A stretch of 64,000 nucleotides of DNA from Apis mellifera (GCF_003254395.2 NC_037649.1:9883931-9947930); one strand, 5' to 3'; positions 45,933 to 59,115 are shown, numbered from the stretch's first letter. Made by a program: numbers and translations. The notes: generated by a model from the letters alone, not told the origin.

Positions 45933-47518
45933 AACGGTGGAATCGTCATGGCGATAAAACGACTACAGATCGAGCGCGTGTACCCTTTCGCCATTGATTA
46001 TCCTTTTTTTCACGATATATACGTCCAACTGGTTTACGAAGGCGAGCCAGCACTTTTTCCTCCTGTTTTGTCCGTCCGTCCGCGCCACGGACGATCACGG
46101 CAAGAGGTGAGGAGAGAGAAAGCAGAGAGAGGAAGCCGGAGCGGAGGAGGAACAGAAGAGGAGGAAGAAGAGGAAGGAAAGGGTTAACGTACTCGCCACA
46201 CCCTGCTTTAAAGATTGTAAACGATTATTAATGCCCCACCGTGGCTGACCCGTAACCCGCCGATCTCTCTCTCTCTTTTTCTCTCTTTCCCTTCTCTTCT
46301 GGTCCTCTTCTCCTTCGACTGGTCTCCACTTACAACTCTCCCCCAAATATCCGTTCAACAAAACGGAATGGCATAACCACGGGAGAAATCGAACGGATCG
46401 AATCGGCCGATACGGCCGCTTATCCGACGCTTTTCTTAATTAACCGGCCACGTTACGGGATATAAGCAAAGTTATGCTCCTAATTTGCGTAACGCGGCTA
46501 TACGGGGACCGCCGCGTGCATTAAGATATTCCCGGCCCAATCATGAGAAGAATTTAGGGGGCGAATAATGAAACGAAATAAACTCAATTAGTAAGTCGGG
46601 TAACGATTCCGCCGTCGAATTAAACCGGGATAAATAAATTCCCCCGAAATCTGTTAATGAAGAGGCGAAAAAAGAAAAAAAAGAAAAAAGAAAGACAAAA
46701 CTCCCGGGTAATTCAAATTAATTGGTTCCCAATTCGGTAGGTTGATGTACGGGCTGGATTCGAGAAAGTTTATATATATGTATATTTACAGGATGTGGAA
46801 ACGGATGAATTTCGATTTGTCGAACCAACTTTTATCTGGAATGATTATGCCCGTTGAACATTATATCGCCAAAGTCGCGATAAAATTGCGATAAATTTTA
46901 CAGGAGGCGGAAGTTTTCGGTAGCCCTTGTTTATCGATATTTATGGGACAGTTTCGATTCCCCGAAATTCCCTATTATCGGATGTTACGTTTAAACGTAA
47001 GCGCGCTCGATAATCCGCGATATGAAACGATACGACGGCGTATAAAGATAACGTACTCCCGATACATGGGAGGAAGTGTCGATGTCGCATTATGCAAATT
47101 GCACGTGACACGTGCTATATATCTCGCTCCAAGTTGCGCCAACCCGTCATGGGGGAAATTTTGCATAAAATCGCGTTACTTATAACGGGTCCCCTCGTCA
47201 ATCCGTAATCGAGAGCAGTGAAAAAAGGAAGGAAAAAAAAAAGAGAGAAAAAGAAAAAGAACGAAGAGACGAAAAAAAAAGCGAGGAGAAATCAAGCGTC
47301 ACGAAAATTTGCCGCTTAAAATTTCACAAATTTCTTCTTATATCTCTAGTTAAGAAAAGAAAGAAAATTTCTTTTCATCTCTATTCGTTTCACCAACGAA
47401 TGCGCATCGATCGGGTAAAACGGCGAGAAATAAATAAAAACTGGAAGAAAGGGGGGAGAGGGACGGTGTAAAAGCCGTATTAAAATTAGTTAGAAACAGA
47501 TAGATGACGGTGACTCAC

Positions 47519-47608
47519 CATGAAAACCATGAACCTTGATTGCAGGTTGGCGCTCTCGATGTAAGTCACCGTTTCCAGCCACCCGTTGCTCGCCCGTGTA
47601 CTCGCTGC
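47519..47608 (-). CDS. Candidate minus-strand exon at a two-strand splice node
   Basis: Seen on minus: a frame open from a TGA near 47,617 to TTTCATG|GTGAGTCACC, a consensus donor. It reads ASNGWLETVTYIESANLQSR and then FMVFM. A possible acceptor is GTACAAGCAG, without a good pyrimidine tract. The plus strand of the same bases holds ACCATGAAAACCATGAACC, an ATG in good context (47,520), whose frame MKTMNLDCRLALS reaches CGAT|GTAAGTCACC, also a consensus donor, at 47,561. Two consensus donors pointing outward from the same 42 bp are unusual. I cannot tell which strand, if either, is spliced. Confidence 0.15.
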
Positions 47609-48063
47609 TTGTACTCACTTCCTTTCTCCGTTTTCAATCCTTTTTCCTGGGATATTAATTCACTTCACAGCCGAGAAATCGATCGGTCGGTCCACTTCGA
47701 TAATCACAACTCGATTCCACTCTCTGTCCAATCTTGTCGATATACTCTCCGCGGGGAATCATATACGCGGTCACCGATATAAATTCAAAAAAAAAAAAAA
47801 AGAAGAAAGAAAGAAAGAAAACCGATCAACCGAGCGGAGAAAAATATGGTCGAAGAAGAGAGGGGAGAGGATGGGAGGGGAGGAGAGAGAGAGAAAAAAG
47901 TACGATGCGAAAAATAATTGCTCGCACGATTCCCGACACTTATCGCTTCTCTCGATTGTATTATATATATATATTATATATTGTATATATATATATTTTT
48001 TTTACGTTTAATTATATTTATATATATCGATATACGTAGACTACGTGTATGATTGAATACACG

Positions 48064-48065
<2 letters not shown>

Positions 48066-48103
<38 letters not shown>
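48066..48103. repeat. (TA)n microsatellite, about 19 units
   Basis: Uninterrupted TA units are visible. Another broken TA-rich zone precedes it at 47,958-48,000. Confidence 0.95.
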
Positions 48104-48108
<5 letters not shown>

Positions 48109-48269
48109 ACGCTTATTGAACGACGCCTTCTGAACGACAATTATTCAAAAAAAACGTTGACGTTTTTTTTTCCTTTTTCTTTTTTTTTTTTTTTTCCCTT
48201 TTGTATTGCCTATTAATTTAACTATCTAAGTAACTTATTAATTGGCTATCGGTGGCGACGAGATACAGA

Positions 48270-48319
48270 TACTGGCTCTCTACTGGCATCTGATTGGCAT
48301 ACTGGCATGAATACTGGCC
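48270..48319 (+). promoter_or_regulatory. Cluster of TACTGGC / TTGGCAT motifs
   Basis: TACTGGC occurs at 48,270, 48,281, 48,300 and 48,312, with a TTGGCAT at 48,294. Most copies extend to TGGCA, the half-site of NFI-type factors. Repeats this short and regularly placed suggest a multi-site binding element, or a decayed short tandem repeat. Confidence 0.35.
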
Positions 48320-51300
48320 CGTTCGGCGTACGTCACCTGCAACATACAAACGCACGTATCTGCATTAGAAATTAGCGTGCAATCGATCGCGGGAAACTTA
48401 ACTTAAGTAACGGCAAGGTTTTATCATAATTCTACTCTCGTTTCTTGTTCCTAACTGCTAAATTAAAATCCCCTGAAACCCGAGTAAAAGCGAGTAATTG
48501 TTGTTCCGTGTTCGACGCATTCTTGGCCAAGTCTTACCTCTCTAGTCGTACCACTATAGTCTAACCGCAAAATGCACAACACCGATGCTTTTTCCGCCTC
48601 GTTTATTTGACGAATTTCGCGAAATCGTCCATGTCTTCCTTCTCCTCGAAAAGCTCGATCAATTTTCGCGATCAAATTTAATTAGCTACGAGAAAAAAAA
48701 GAAGAAAAAGAAAAGAAAAGAAACGCAACAGATTGAGCGAATGCAATGGCATCATTTCGACGGGCGCGGTCGACAGAAAGCGAGCCAGGCCCATGACGCA
48801 CCCGGCCTTTATTTAAATCATTCGATCCGTCACGCTGCAATCGATTAACGCTAATAGTCGGGGAGAGGAGGATAGAGTTTGACCGGTGAATCGAGATGCG
48901 CTCGTACCTTGATCGAGCATCCTGCAATTTAATCAACAGCTCGCGATATTTTTCTGCGTTAATCGAGTAGTTTCCTGTGTACACATTATTTTAGATCGTT
49001 AGATCGAGATAGGATGCGAGGGAAATTTCCATTTTATCCAATCTTTTCCTCCTGCCTCGCTATCATTAAGCCACCTTGTAATATTTCAAGAAATATTCTT
49101 CTAACTTTGAAATATAAAGAAAAAATAAAAAAAGGGGAGGAAAAAATCCATAATTGCACGAAATACGGAAGATTTTCGCGGTGATTTTTCAACGTACAAT
49201 TTGCTGTATTTAATGTATTATTAGCCGGATCGTTGTGCTGTGCGCACAATGTGTTCGTTTTCCCGTGTTTTCTTCGGGGGTTATACTTTATCCGCTTCCT
49301 CGATCGTTTCGAAACAATGAATCAGTGTGTAAACGCGTGAAAATAAATGGAATTCGCGCGGCTTTAGTCATCGGCCTAAGATTCTAAAAAGGCAAACGTT
49401 ATCTACGTTAACGGTGAATTCCAGATCCGGCATAATGTGGTACGAACATTTTGTACACAGTGTGTGCGCAAAAATCGCATTAGTATTCACACTTTCGTTA
49501 GTGCACTTTCACAGACTGCTTTGTAACGGTAGCCCTTGCGCGTCCTCCAACTGGCGGCGTGCATTCTTCTTTATACAACGATCGAGCTGTATGCACGTGA
49601 CGACAAATTGAACTAATTTTCGAATCACGATTATCATAGTCGTGGAGATAAATACGCCGAGATAAAAATGGCGAACGATCGAGGATTGCGACCCGGCGAA
49701 TTCATCATTTTACGGCGTTAACGGGTTATTTGCTTCTAATAAAGGGGAGGAGGGGGAGGGGAGGGGAATGAAAACGCAGAATGATAATGCGTGAGGATAA
49801 TGATAAGTTGTAACGCGGCTTGTTTCGAACGAATGAAAGCCGATGCACGAGCGGCGATTCGAAAGGAAGGTAAAATTAACGGAAATCTATAATACAAAAC
49901 ACGTAAATACTTCCTGGAGCGTGGATTTACGTTTCGAAAACGAATGGAGTGGAGAGAATTTCAGACATGTCATGAAAGTTGTAATGAAAACGTAATAAAA
50001 GCTCCAACACAGGTGGAACGTGACCGTTTCTCCCTAAGGAAAGACTTCTGCGACTTCTGTGCGCTTGACCCCAAGCTGCGCGTTCATCCTTAACGTCAAT
50101 GAACTGCGAGTCTAGAAGAAATTATGAGCATTATAGTTATGCAATAACATCTGCTTAAGTGAGGTGTTACACACGTTCCATTACGAATTACATTTTTCCA
50201 TGAAATTATATTTCTCACTACGTAGATTCGGTTAACGCGCTTATTGTCCCCGCGCAATCAACGGAATTTATCTTCCACGCAATTTATTATTTCTCCGTGC
50301 AAAGAAGAAGAAAAAAAAAAAAAAAAGAAAAAAAAAAGGAAAGATAAAGTTATCGACCCAACAAAATCGATCGTCGTCGCGAGACGAACACGCGATTACA
50401 TTCCCCTAATAAGATAAAGTTAAAATCGGAAAGAGATCGGATTATTATCGAAACTTTTGAACGGCGGCAACTGCTTGATCACCACGTTTCCACTTTAAGA
50501 ACACGGTTGCACGCGCTGTGCCCGCTCCACTCTTAATTGAAAGGTTACGAAACTTGGCGTTTAACGAATAAACGGACTCCCGGACTCGTGCACGGAACAC
50601 CTCCTCTACGGAATACCAGATCATCCATTACATCTCCTTCGGTGGATACGAGCATGAAAACTCGAACGCATAAAAGTCGGCGCTAACATTTTACGTAATT
50701 ATTATGTAAACGCGGCATCTTGAATCATACTAGAGTTTATAAGCCTTCCAATTCTACTCCACTCCTTCTATTCCCCCAAGAAAAATTCGACGAGTTTATT
50801 AATAAATTTACTTTACTTCGTTCCTTGTGCATTTTTCTATCCATCAAAATATCGCGATTTCCGCCACGATCCATCCATTGTAAGGGGTGGTGGTATGCTT
50901 TCCCAACCACCTCAGTTTCGACGAGGCATCGATAGATGGATCGAACAGTGGAATATAGCGTGTAACTCACGATTTCCTACTACACCTACGCTTGCATACG
51001 CGTCTCTATAAGTTTATGAATGGGGCAGCACGCGTGCGCGACGACTGGAACAGTGGAGAGCCGGCAGCGAAAGTGACCTGCTCTAACTTGTACCTGCTCG
51101 GACGGGCCACGTGTGTTACACGCACACGCCTCTAGCGTGTAAGAACTGCCTCGGATAATTGCGGCTAACCCGCTCGGCGGACTCGCGAGAGTCGATCGCG
51201 AGAGGAGGAGGTGTGAACGGCGCCGAATCTCCCCCCACTCTTCTCTCAATTTTCAATTCGAGGGATATTTTTCCTTCGTCGCTGCTCTTTATATAGAGTA

Positions 51301-53595
51301 GCGTGTAGATGATCGATCTCTGGAGATAAATCCGTAATCGTGTAATTTCTTGTATTTAATAATAAGTGGGAGTCTGTCGGCTCGGTAAGAACGCCATAAA
51401 GAAGCTAACTAAGTGAGTCGTTACGGTTTCTTTATAGGCGCGGATATTTTGAAACTGATCATTTCGAGATAATCGTAGCCCCAGTTTTCGATAACGAGTA
51501 GAAAGTTACGGGTTTAGTATATTAATAAGGAATGGAAGGAATATGAAAACGAGAAATACGCAAAGACATTTCAACCAATCTGTCCATCCAGTATAATATT
51601 TTCGTTGCATTCGTCCCATTGTCTAACGTGAAACGGGAAGAAATTTATTTTTGCCGAAAAAAAAGGAAGAAAACTTGCATTCCTTCCAGATTTCATTAGA
51701 TCGAAAGCGAACTCGAATTTTCACAATCGGTGGCAACGCTCGATTCGTTGACAATTATCTGAACGATGTGGTAGATTCGGTTACATTGTAAAGTTTAGAG
51801 AAGCAGGTTTCAAAGACGCACAGTTATAAAGACACACGGTTGGCGTTCCTTTTTTCTTTTTTTTCTTTCTTTTTCTCCCCTTTGCCCAGCCTCTCGAGAG
51901 TAGTACATATACCGTGTTATGTCGAAATAGATATCTGCATGGAACTCGGCCAGTTGTACTACCGGCGCAAATAATTGTGTTATACCGGGACATGTTAGAT
52001 AATGATCGGTACAGATCATTCGTATCCGCGTGTGAACGAAAGCACATGTACCATTGCCAAGACATTACCTTATCTGGCCTTCCCTCCTTTCGCCTTGAAA
52101 ACTACCATACCATAGTTCGCTCGTATGTATATTCAGAGACAGATGCCTGCCGCAATTGTAGACAGTAAAAGTTGCGAGAAGATACGTGGAATAAGTGATA
52201 TTATTAATAAATCGAATTCGCCGCGTGAGAAAATAACGATGTATACTCCGTGAAAGATCAGAAAAAAAAGAAAATAAAGAAGAATGAAGAATGAAGAAAA
52301 ATCGGTTGTTACGATTTGCTCGATACACGTGATATTTATTCGACGCACGACGACACTTTGACTCCGATTGATCGATCCGTAATCGATGCCGTTTAGATCC
52401 CGATTCCGGTTAACGAGTGTCCGTCGACGTGTGGTTAATTTACGCGAGCCGGATACCAACATCTTTCCTCCCGTTCCTGTCCCAACGATTAACCTTATCA
52501 GCTACCACGAAATCACGCCTGTTTATTTCACTTATCGCGGATCGATCGCTGTTAATTAAACTAATTGCGTAGCGCAAATAGGCTGGCGGCTCATCACCGC
52601 CTTAGAAAGTATAACAAGGACTCTATCAAAGAAGCCAATTATACTAACATTTCGTTCGGCGCGTGTGATACGTGCAATTAACGTGTACTCGCGTCGATGT
52701 GTATATATATATATAAAAGAAAAAAGAAAAAAGAAAAAAGAAAAGAAAGGTCTGTCAAGAAGCATTTGACCGTGGCGAAATTACAACCGTGTTCCGGCCT
52801 ATTTAAGGCCTCCGAAATAATTACATCGTAAGAAACGAACAGCTTGTCATCTGCCCTCCTCTCTCAATTTCATCTTCATGGTTACATACATTAATATTAC
52901 AACCGTCTACTTTACATGACACCGTCATAATAATGTTAGAACGGTGTAACGTGTGCAACGCGGCAGCATTAATAACCACTGTTCGTGGCTGGAACGTGGT
53001 CGGTGCCGTGCATTGACATTAATTTGAAATCCGCACAACCGAGATCTTATCGATTTATTTCGAAAGCGAATCGTGTTTTAGCATACGGGGCAAACTTGGC
53101 GACAAACTTTATGCACACGTTGCTTATTGCCACGTTGTGTCGCGTTGTGTACACACACGTCCGCCTATCGTATCGTACATGTTGTTTACATTCGTGCACA
53201 CTCGCGCGGATTTCACGCGAATAACCGGCGGATCATCGCGATTTTCATGATATATCGCTTCGATATATACGTGGTCGATTATGCGCGACTAATTATTTTA
53301 TTTCATCACTCGTAAGCGCTCGTAACTCTGTTTCTCTCGGTCTGCAAAAGGGGGGGGAAAAAATCGAATTTTTAATCGGCATCTATATATATATATATAA
53401 ATTAAAAAGCCATATCACGTATAATTGTACAAATACTTTCACAAAACACGTCCATTCCATTACGTTACAATGCCTGTCGAATGCCCGATACACGCGTGTG
53501 AACACATTAGTGGCTGGCAAACGTGTTTTCTAATACGCACCGTATAATAACACGTTAATAGGAATTCATCAAGCTCGGAATATCGTGCCGTGCAT

Positions 53596-53628
53596 ATAGA
53601 TGTGTGCGCAATGCGCGCACACATCTAT
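53596..53628. repeat. Perfect 14-bp stem hairpin
   Basis: ATAGATGTGTGCGC and GCGCACACATCTAT are exact reverse complements around a 5-nt loop AATGC. No oligo-T follows. It is too short for a miRNA precursor (arms would need over 22 nt of pairing, and flanks do not extend the stem). A cruciform or dimeric site is possible. Confidence 0.85.
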
Positions 53629-54201
53629 CCCGGAACGTACCGCAAAAGAAATTCCTATTCTCTATCACGCATTAATTTAGATCACGTATTATACCCGTAG
53701 ATACTCGTGTATCTCTCTCTCTTCGTGCTGTCAGATTTTTACCCATTTTCACGTGAGAAAATGAAAATTAACAAAACTGCCTCCTCCTTGTCCAAGACCG
53801 ATTGATTCCTTCGTCTTATTTGATATCGATTGAAATCGTCGTTTCCTTAAAAAAGGAAAGAAAAAAGAAAAAAAATTGATTCGCTGCGAGTGAAACTAGG
53901 ATCGTGAAACTAATAGGTGAGAAAAATGGAGGGAAAAGTATCGATCCACGTACATAATTAACTTTGGATGGTATTAGAAAGCACGCTTTCCTTTTAAAAA
54001 TTCTCTCCATGAGTATCGGGAGTACCTAATTTTTACCCGATAGGGTGAAAGGAACGCGCGGCAAACGGTCAGTTTTCTTCAGAGACGAACGAATTCGTTC
54101 AAGCCTTTTGTCGAGTCAAAAAGGCAACGTCTCATTAGACGTAATCCAAGCCTGTTTAAGTAGAATCCCGGAGCTCGAGGCGCTACGTTAGAGTATCAAT
54201 T

Positions 54202-54567
54202 ATGACGGGACGTACATCAATTGAGACGAAACGTTCCAGTCGTTTTTATTCGAGTTTCTCATTATCGACAGCTACTTGCTTCCACGTTGTTTCTCCACGG
54301 GCTTCCAAGCCAGCGCGGCTACACTTCCTAAGTGTTCATTTAATTTTATCACCGACCTATTGGCGTTTTTACCACGCTGCTATACGCGATCTACCGGTTG
54401 CGCGTACCTCGAAATACGTTCACCCGGTAAAGCCCAAGTTTCGAGTAGAATTTACAAGTGTTCCACCGATAATCGCGGAGAACTCGACTAACGAGACGTC
54501 CGTATCGAATAATAAAATAATTATTATTCAGTTTACTACGATTAAATTGTATGTGAAATTGGAATAA
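54202..54567 (+). CDS. ATG-initiated 121-codon frame, unassigned
   Basis: Seen: from the ATG at 54,202, 121 codons are open. The composition is balanced in the middle (HLILSPTYWRFYHAAIRDLP) and becomes Ile/Asn-rich at the end, where AATAATAAAATAATTATTAT is read through. There is no signal peptide, domain, upstream promoter motif or splice site that I can point to. An AATAAA lies at about 54,510, before the stop. It could be a small intronic gene but is more likely chance. Confidence 0.1.
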   Translation: MTGRTSIETKRSSRFYSSFSLSTATCFHVVSPRASKPARLHFLSVHLILSPTYWRFYHAAIRDLPVARTSKYVHPVKPKFRVEFTSVPPIIAENSTNETSVSNNKIIIIQFTTIKLYVKLE

Positions 54568-56280
54568 ATGCGAACGTCATATGCGAGCGACGATTATACC
54601 GACGAGTATCCTTAAAGCCAGTCAAACGTTAATCGCGTCACTCGTGCAACCGGTCTCTTTCGGTACGTCTTTCCGTACGAAACGTAACCGGCCACGTTTT
54701 CCATCCACTACGTTTATGCAAGTGCACTCGCGCTTCCTAAGATCCGTCGATGCTCGCTCCGAAATCCACGAGTCAGTCGTATATCTCATTTATATATCTC
54801 GCGATCGTCGTCTCGAGAAGAGAAAGCCCGAGCGGAACGAGAATGAAACAACGAGAATGAAGCAGGCGAAACGAGCGGAGAACGGTAATAGAGAGAGGCA
54901 ATAAGAACGACGCCTCGCACGTCTTTTACTACCTCGTACTAAAACTGACATTTGCACGCGTTTGCCGTGCCCGGCCGGTAATGAGGGACTAGTAGTTGGA
55001 AACTATAATGCGATGACGTGTAAATAGCAGCCGGTGTTACAATGGAGCCGGTGGTACAATGATTCGAGTCACAAGTCTTATCTGCTCGAACATAAATACG
55101 CGCTCTTTCTAAATCGCGGAATGGAGTGGTAATATACGATGCGGGTAATTGTTATCGCGACCTGTCTCGAATTAATTTCGCGGTGTTTTCCTATTTGTAG
55201 TGGACACCAGATAACAACGTGTAGATAAACAATTTCATAAGTGGACAAATGAACCAACGGAGAACCGTGCGCGTTTCGTAAGAAGACAATAGATGCATCT
55301 GATAATCGGATTAGTCATTAGAATTAATCATCAAGGCTTGGCTCAAGGAGTAATGACATTGTTCCATTCGAGTGTGGCGCGCGTGAAACAAGCATGAAGC
55401 AATTGGCGGGGAATGGATAAAAACATATCATTCGATAAATTGACTTATTCACCACTGTGCACTTGTTCGTTCTATCGCGAAAAATCTTCGGGACACGTAT
55501 ATTCTCGAGACGACGAGATAACTTTTCAATTTCAATTTCTTTGCTCGGAGACAAAGGAAGCGGAACGGTAAAAATTGGAAAGTTGATTAATAAAAATTGT
55601 ATAGAATATATATCTCGCGATTATCGTCGATATTATTATCACGGAATTATCCAAGGCTGAGCAATTCTCCCGATAAAACGATTGACCGACGAAACGACAC
55701 AGGTTCTAGGGAAGCGCGGGGAGAAAAATTAATCTGGATCTGTACACGATAATTTTAATATTATCGACGCCCCTGCTCTTTCCCCTCGAAAGGGTGATTG
55801 TGGAGTTATGTGGGGACGTGGTATTGAACGGTAGCCGTCAGCGTGCGATCCCATTAGCCTGTATTGTATGCTAATGAGCGGTTGTCGCCTGTGATCCATG
55901 CTTTATATCGCGTTATATCGCCAGCAACGGTTCTCCATTTTTCAACGCTCTCTATTTCTCTTCCACGTTTCTTCGTCTAACAATTTGGAAAGCAAATCGA
56001 CGAATTTTCGCAATTTTATTCATTTATTCTTGCGGATAGAACGACACAAGGAGTAATTATCAAAATTAATGCGCGGATTTATTGCATTACTCGCGTAAAT
56101 AAATAAACACTTTTTCAATCGTGTCGAGAGATTAAATTAACGATTAGTTGGTTGGAGAGATTGCATTACGCGAGGAAATGCATTTCGAGAGGCGAGAAAT
56201 ATCGATAAAAAAAAAAAAAAGAGAGAGGAAAAGAAATACTTTTTTACGTAGAATCGCATAATTGAATCCGAGCGTAAGCG

Positions 56281-56364
56281 ATGGAAGAAAAAACTTGGAA
56301 TTGTTGGCGCACAATGTTTTCTATTTTAAGTAGTCCTAAAATGCAACTAGTTCTTAATGCCAAG
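56281..56364 (+). CDS. Candidate first coding exon with consensus donor
   Basis: Seen: an in-frame TAA sits two codons upstream of an ATG in good context (GCGATGG, purine at -3, G at +4). The next 28 codons read MEEKTWNCWRTMFSILSSPK then MQLVLNAK. The last codon is split cleanly from GCCAAG|GTAAGCACG, a consensus donor. The frame would stop four codons into the intron, as expected. The donor leaves in phase 0. The peptide is not one I recognise. It lacks a clear signal peptide, although FSILSSPKMQLVL is mildly hydrophobic. Start context, donor and codon mix agree, which makes this one of the better plus-strand candidates in the window. Confidence 0.28.
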
Positions 56365-56759
56365 GTAAGCACGGATTAATGGGTGCGTAAATTTTTTATG
56401 TGCCATTAAAATGATCGTGAAAAGGATCGTACGCGCACGGTTGTTTCGCGCTTGCGTTGGCGTTCAAAGGCATTCGAGTCGAAGTCCCGAACACAATGAT
56501 GTTCCGTGCAAAAGACTGAAACGAGTGCAATTAACGTTACGAGTGCTAGCAGGTCATTATCCGACTGAATCCAGTCTCGTCTCAAAACCGCAAATTACCC
56601 GCGCCGTACACACACACGCACACGTAGACACGCGCCCAACCGTACAACCGTTGTTCTTACATAGATCGAGTATCTCAATACAAGATTAAAATTACAATAC
56701 AAGACCAGATATTAGATATTAACAATTACGGCCACGAATATAAAAGTGTTATTTAGTCA

Positions 56760-56763
<4 letters not shown>

Positions 56764-56804
<41 letters not shown>
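56764..56804. repeat. (TA)n microsatellite, about 20 units
   Basis: Uninterrupted TA units are visible. Confidence 0.95.
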
Positions 56805-56808
<4 letters not shown>

Positions 56809-56940
56809 AAATATTCGCATATCTATCCAGCTAGAAATTAATTATTAATCTCGAAACGGTTCCCTACGTTCTCCACGCCTAGCCTCTCTTCCTTCTCCGA
56901 TTCGCGCGATATATTAAGACATAAATATGGCGCAAAAGTT

Positions 56941-56961
56941 AAAAAAAAAAAAAAAAAAAAA
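56941..56961 (+). repeat. A21 homopolymer
   Basis: Twenty-one consecutive A are followed by a purine-rich stretch. There is no AATAAA in the 30 nt before it and no target-site duplication that I could recognise, so a retroposed poly(A) tail is not supported. Confidence 0.9.
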
Positions 56962-57956
56962 GAAGGAAAGAGGGGAAAGAAAAATGTTAAAGAAACGCGA
57001 AGAACGGCGCATAAATAACGCGAACTTATTAAAATTCATAACGCGAGCGCACAATGGATGAGATTTACGAGTTTCGTAATAAAATAAAGTAAATATAGTT
57101 TTTTCGACGCTCGATAAAACGCACGATTAACGAGGGTAAATTAACGATAAATAATCAGCGTATCGGATAAAACGTGATCTTGAAAATACCGTTATTCGAA
57201 CGACGAGGAAGGAACGACATATCTAACGTTTCTTTCAAATTAATTGCCATTGGTTGGGTATCGGCGTGCAGCGGTGCGAGATAATCGATGTCAATAATCA
57301 TCGAAACAAGTTATGCGGCACGTGTTCCCCCGCGATCGCGTTTCTCGTGGCCGATTAAAACGTCTCGCCGTACGTCGGAAGTCGAAACGAGTCAAAATCA
57401 GGGACGACTAGGCGTTGTCGCTAGGCTCGCCGAGCCCGATATACACAAACCGTGTCGACATAATTATGCTACGCGCCGTCAGGTAGATGAAGCCGATACG
57501 AAGCTCGGATCATTTAAGCGCCTTTAGGAGCATAAATAATCCTATTAAACGTGTCACTGGCTGTGTCAACAATCTGACAGCCAACAAGATAGTAGGCCTG
57601 GTCTAGAGGGAACAGTTAGCTGCGTTCCCGCCGATGCGCGTGATTATGCGGTTGAAATCAATGTCGAAGAGTCACGGCCACGATTTTACGCGTTTTTCGA
57701 AAATATTCGCTTGTAAAAATGTATCGCGCCTAGAAAAGTTTTAAAACGGAAGTCAAAATGCCATGCGCTACGAGAGATGAGATATTTATATATATATATT
57801 TAATAAGTGTCTGTAATATGCTTTATTGTTGGTAATTAGAATTGAATATAAATGATATTCAAATTATATTCATCAACGTCAACGAAAATTAAAAAAACCA
57901 TTGCGTAATTACAGTTAACGGTTAACCCATAGATGCACACCTGTTTATTCATTTAG

Positions 57957-57991
57957 ATTCCGCAAGCTACTTCATCTCTCTCAACGTGTAG
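57957..57991 (+). CDS. Candidate 35-nt micro-exon
   Basis: Seen: acceptor CTGTTTATTCATTTAG| and donor GTGTAG|GTAAGTACA are both close to consensus and enclose 35 nt. In phase 0, which the 56,364 donor would supply, it reads IPQATSSLSTC plus two bases. On the minus strand an acceptor (TTTTATGGTTTCAG, about 58,071) precedes a 28-codon frame ending across this site, so the strand is not settled. Confidence 0.17.
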
Positions 57992-59093
57992 GTAAGTACA
58001 CGAAACGTAAGCATTTCGAGTGTGTCAACATGTCTGTAAACTTAGAGGGGAAACACGAGTCTCGCTTCTGAAACCATAAAATAAAAAACGCGCCGACAAC
58101 TTTACGACGCGTTTTTTTCTTTCTCTCTTTTTTTTTTTATCTCGACTTCGAAAAAGAAAATTTATATATATATGTATATCTAAAAATTTAATAATATTAA
58201 AATTTTCCCCCTTATCAAAAATCAAATCTACAAATTCAAAAAAATCGAATTCTTCGGCTCGATCGATTCCCACGTCGAAATACGATTAACAGTACTTTTT
58301 TTATCCAAGACTATAACTTTCTGGATACGCTTTGTCGCAAGAACCTTCGTGGCAAGAACCTCGTAAACCTGAAATTATACGAATCTCGTAGCGCGGTCCA
58401 CAAATGAAATAACCGCGAGCGACTAATAACTATCCTCTCTCTCTTCCTTCGTATCGTCGTGTTCCTTCTAATATCCGTACAACTGCGACAAAACGTTATT
58501 CGTTGGGTGTATGCAGTCGCCAGTGAACCAAATTAGGAACGTGCAACCGCAAATTAAGATGCGCCTGGCTATTTCTCGTGTGTATTGCTCGGCACATTGT
58601 ATCATCCATCTATATGAACACGTGTATTGTACACGTATCTTGGATCATCGTTGCGACAGCATACATATTTAGTTTTTAACAACGATGATATCGCAAAAAT
58701 TTGAAACGTGATTTCCACTCTGAGATGGCAAATTAGAGGAAAATATTTAATCAATAATGTTGTATAATTAAAGTAAAATTTAAAAAAAATTTATAACCAT
58801 AATGATAAAAAAAAGATTGGTCGTCATTTAAACGATCGAATCAAAATTCTGTTCATCGATTCTCACACTTGTGAGAGTGGTAAAAGGTTCAATCACAGTT
58901 CTAGTTTATTGCACTTCGAGGCGGTAGGTCCCAAGAGAAGTATATGTGACAAAACAGAGAATCCTCTTTAGGTTATACACTCTCGAGAATCGCATAAATT
59001 TCAGAACTAGTTTGTAAGAATTTAGTCAGTGGGTAATCAAAAAAGTGAACGCATCTAATATGGTTTTGCACAGAACAAGAACTTATTACATAG

Positions 59094-59115
59094 TTTTGCA
59101 CGATTAGGTGCAAAA
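59094..59115. repeat. 8-bp inverted repeat in AT-rich DNA
   Basis: TTTTGCAC and GTGCAAAA flank the 6-nt spacer GATTAG. A related GGTTTTGCAC lies about 30 bp to the left. Confidence 0.7.

Larger units (their letters stand above)
43316..47518. other. Non-coding stretch
   Basis: No supported gene. At 44,020-44,301 (plus) and 44,007-44,258 (minus) both strands have balanced open frames, and 46,943-47,185 (plus) is similar, but none has paired splice sites. Simple repeats: (GGT)n at 45,007-45,021, (CT)n at 45,353-45,372, (CTCC)n at 45,911-45,932, and GGA-rich at 46,141-46,180. Confidence 0.4.
47609..56280. other. Long non-coding stretch
   Basis: No supported gene apart from the weak frame at 54,202-54,567. 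It contains TA-rich microsatellites (47,958-48,103), poly-T at 48,163-48,196, poly-A at 50,310-50,326, a TACTGGC cluster (48,270-48,319) and a strong hairpin (53,596-53,628). It looks like intron or intergenic DNA. Confidence 0.45.

Noticed and set aside
56920..56985. Poly-A tract as the tail of a retroposed gene
   Set aside because: No coding sequence, no AATAAA before the tract and no flanking target-site duplication were visible.
58025..58071. Minus-strand acceptor (TTTTATGGTTTCAG) followed by 28 open codons
   Set aside because: Overlaps the plus-strand micro-exon candidate. No poly(A) signal or donor follows, and the frame is too short to choose it over the other strand.
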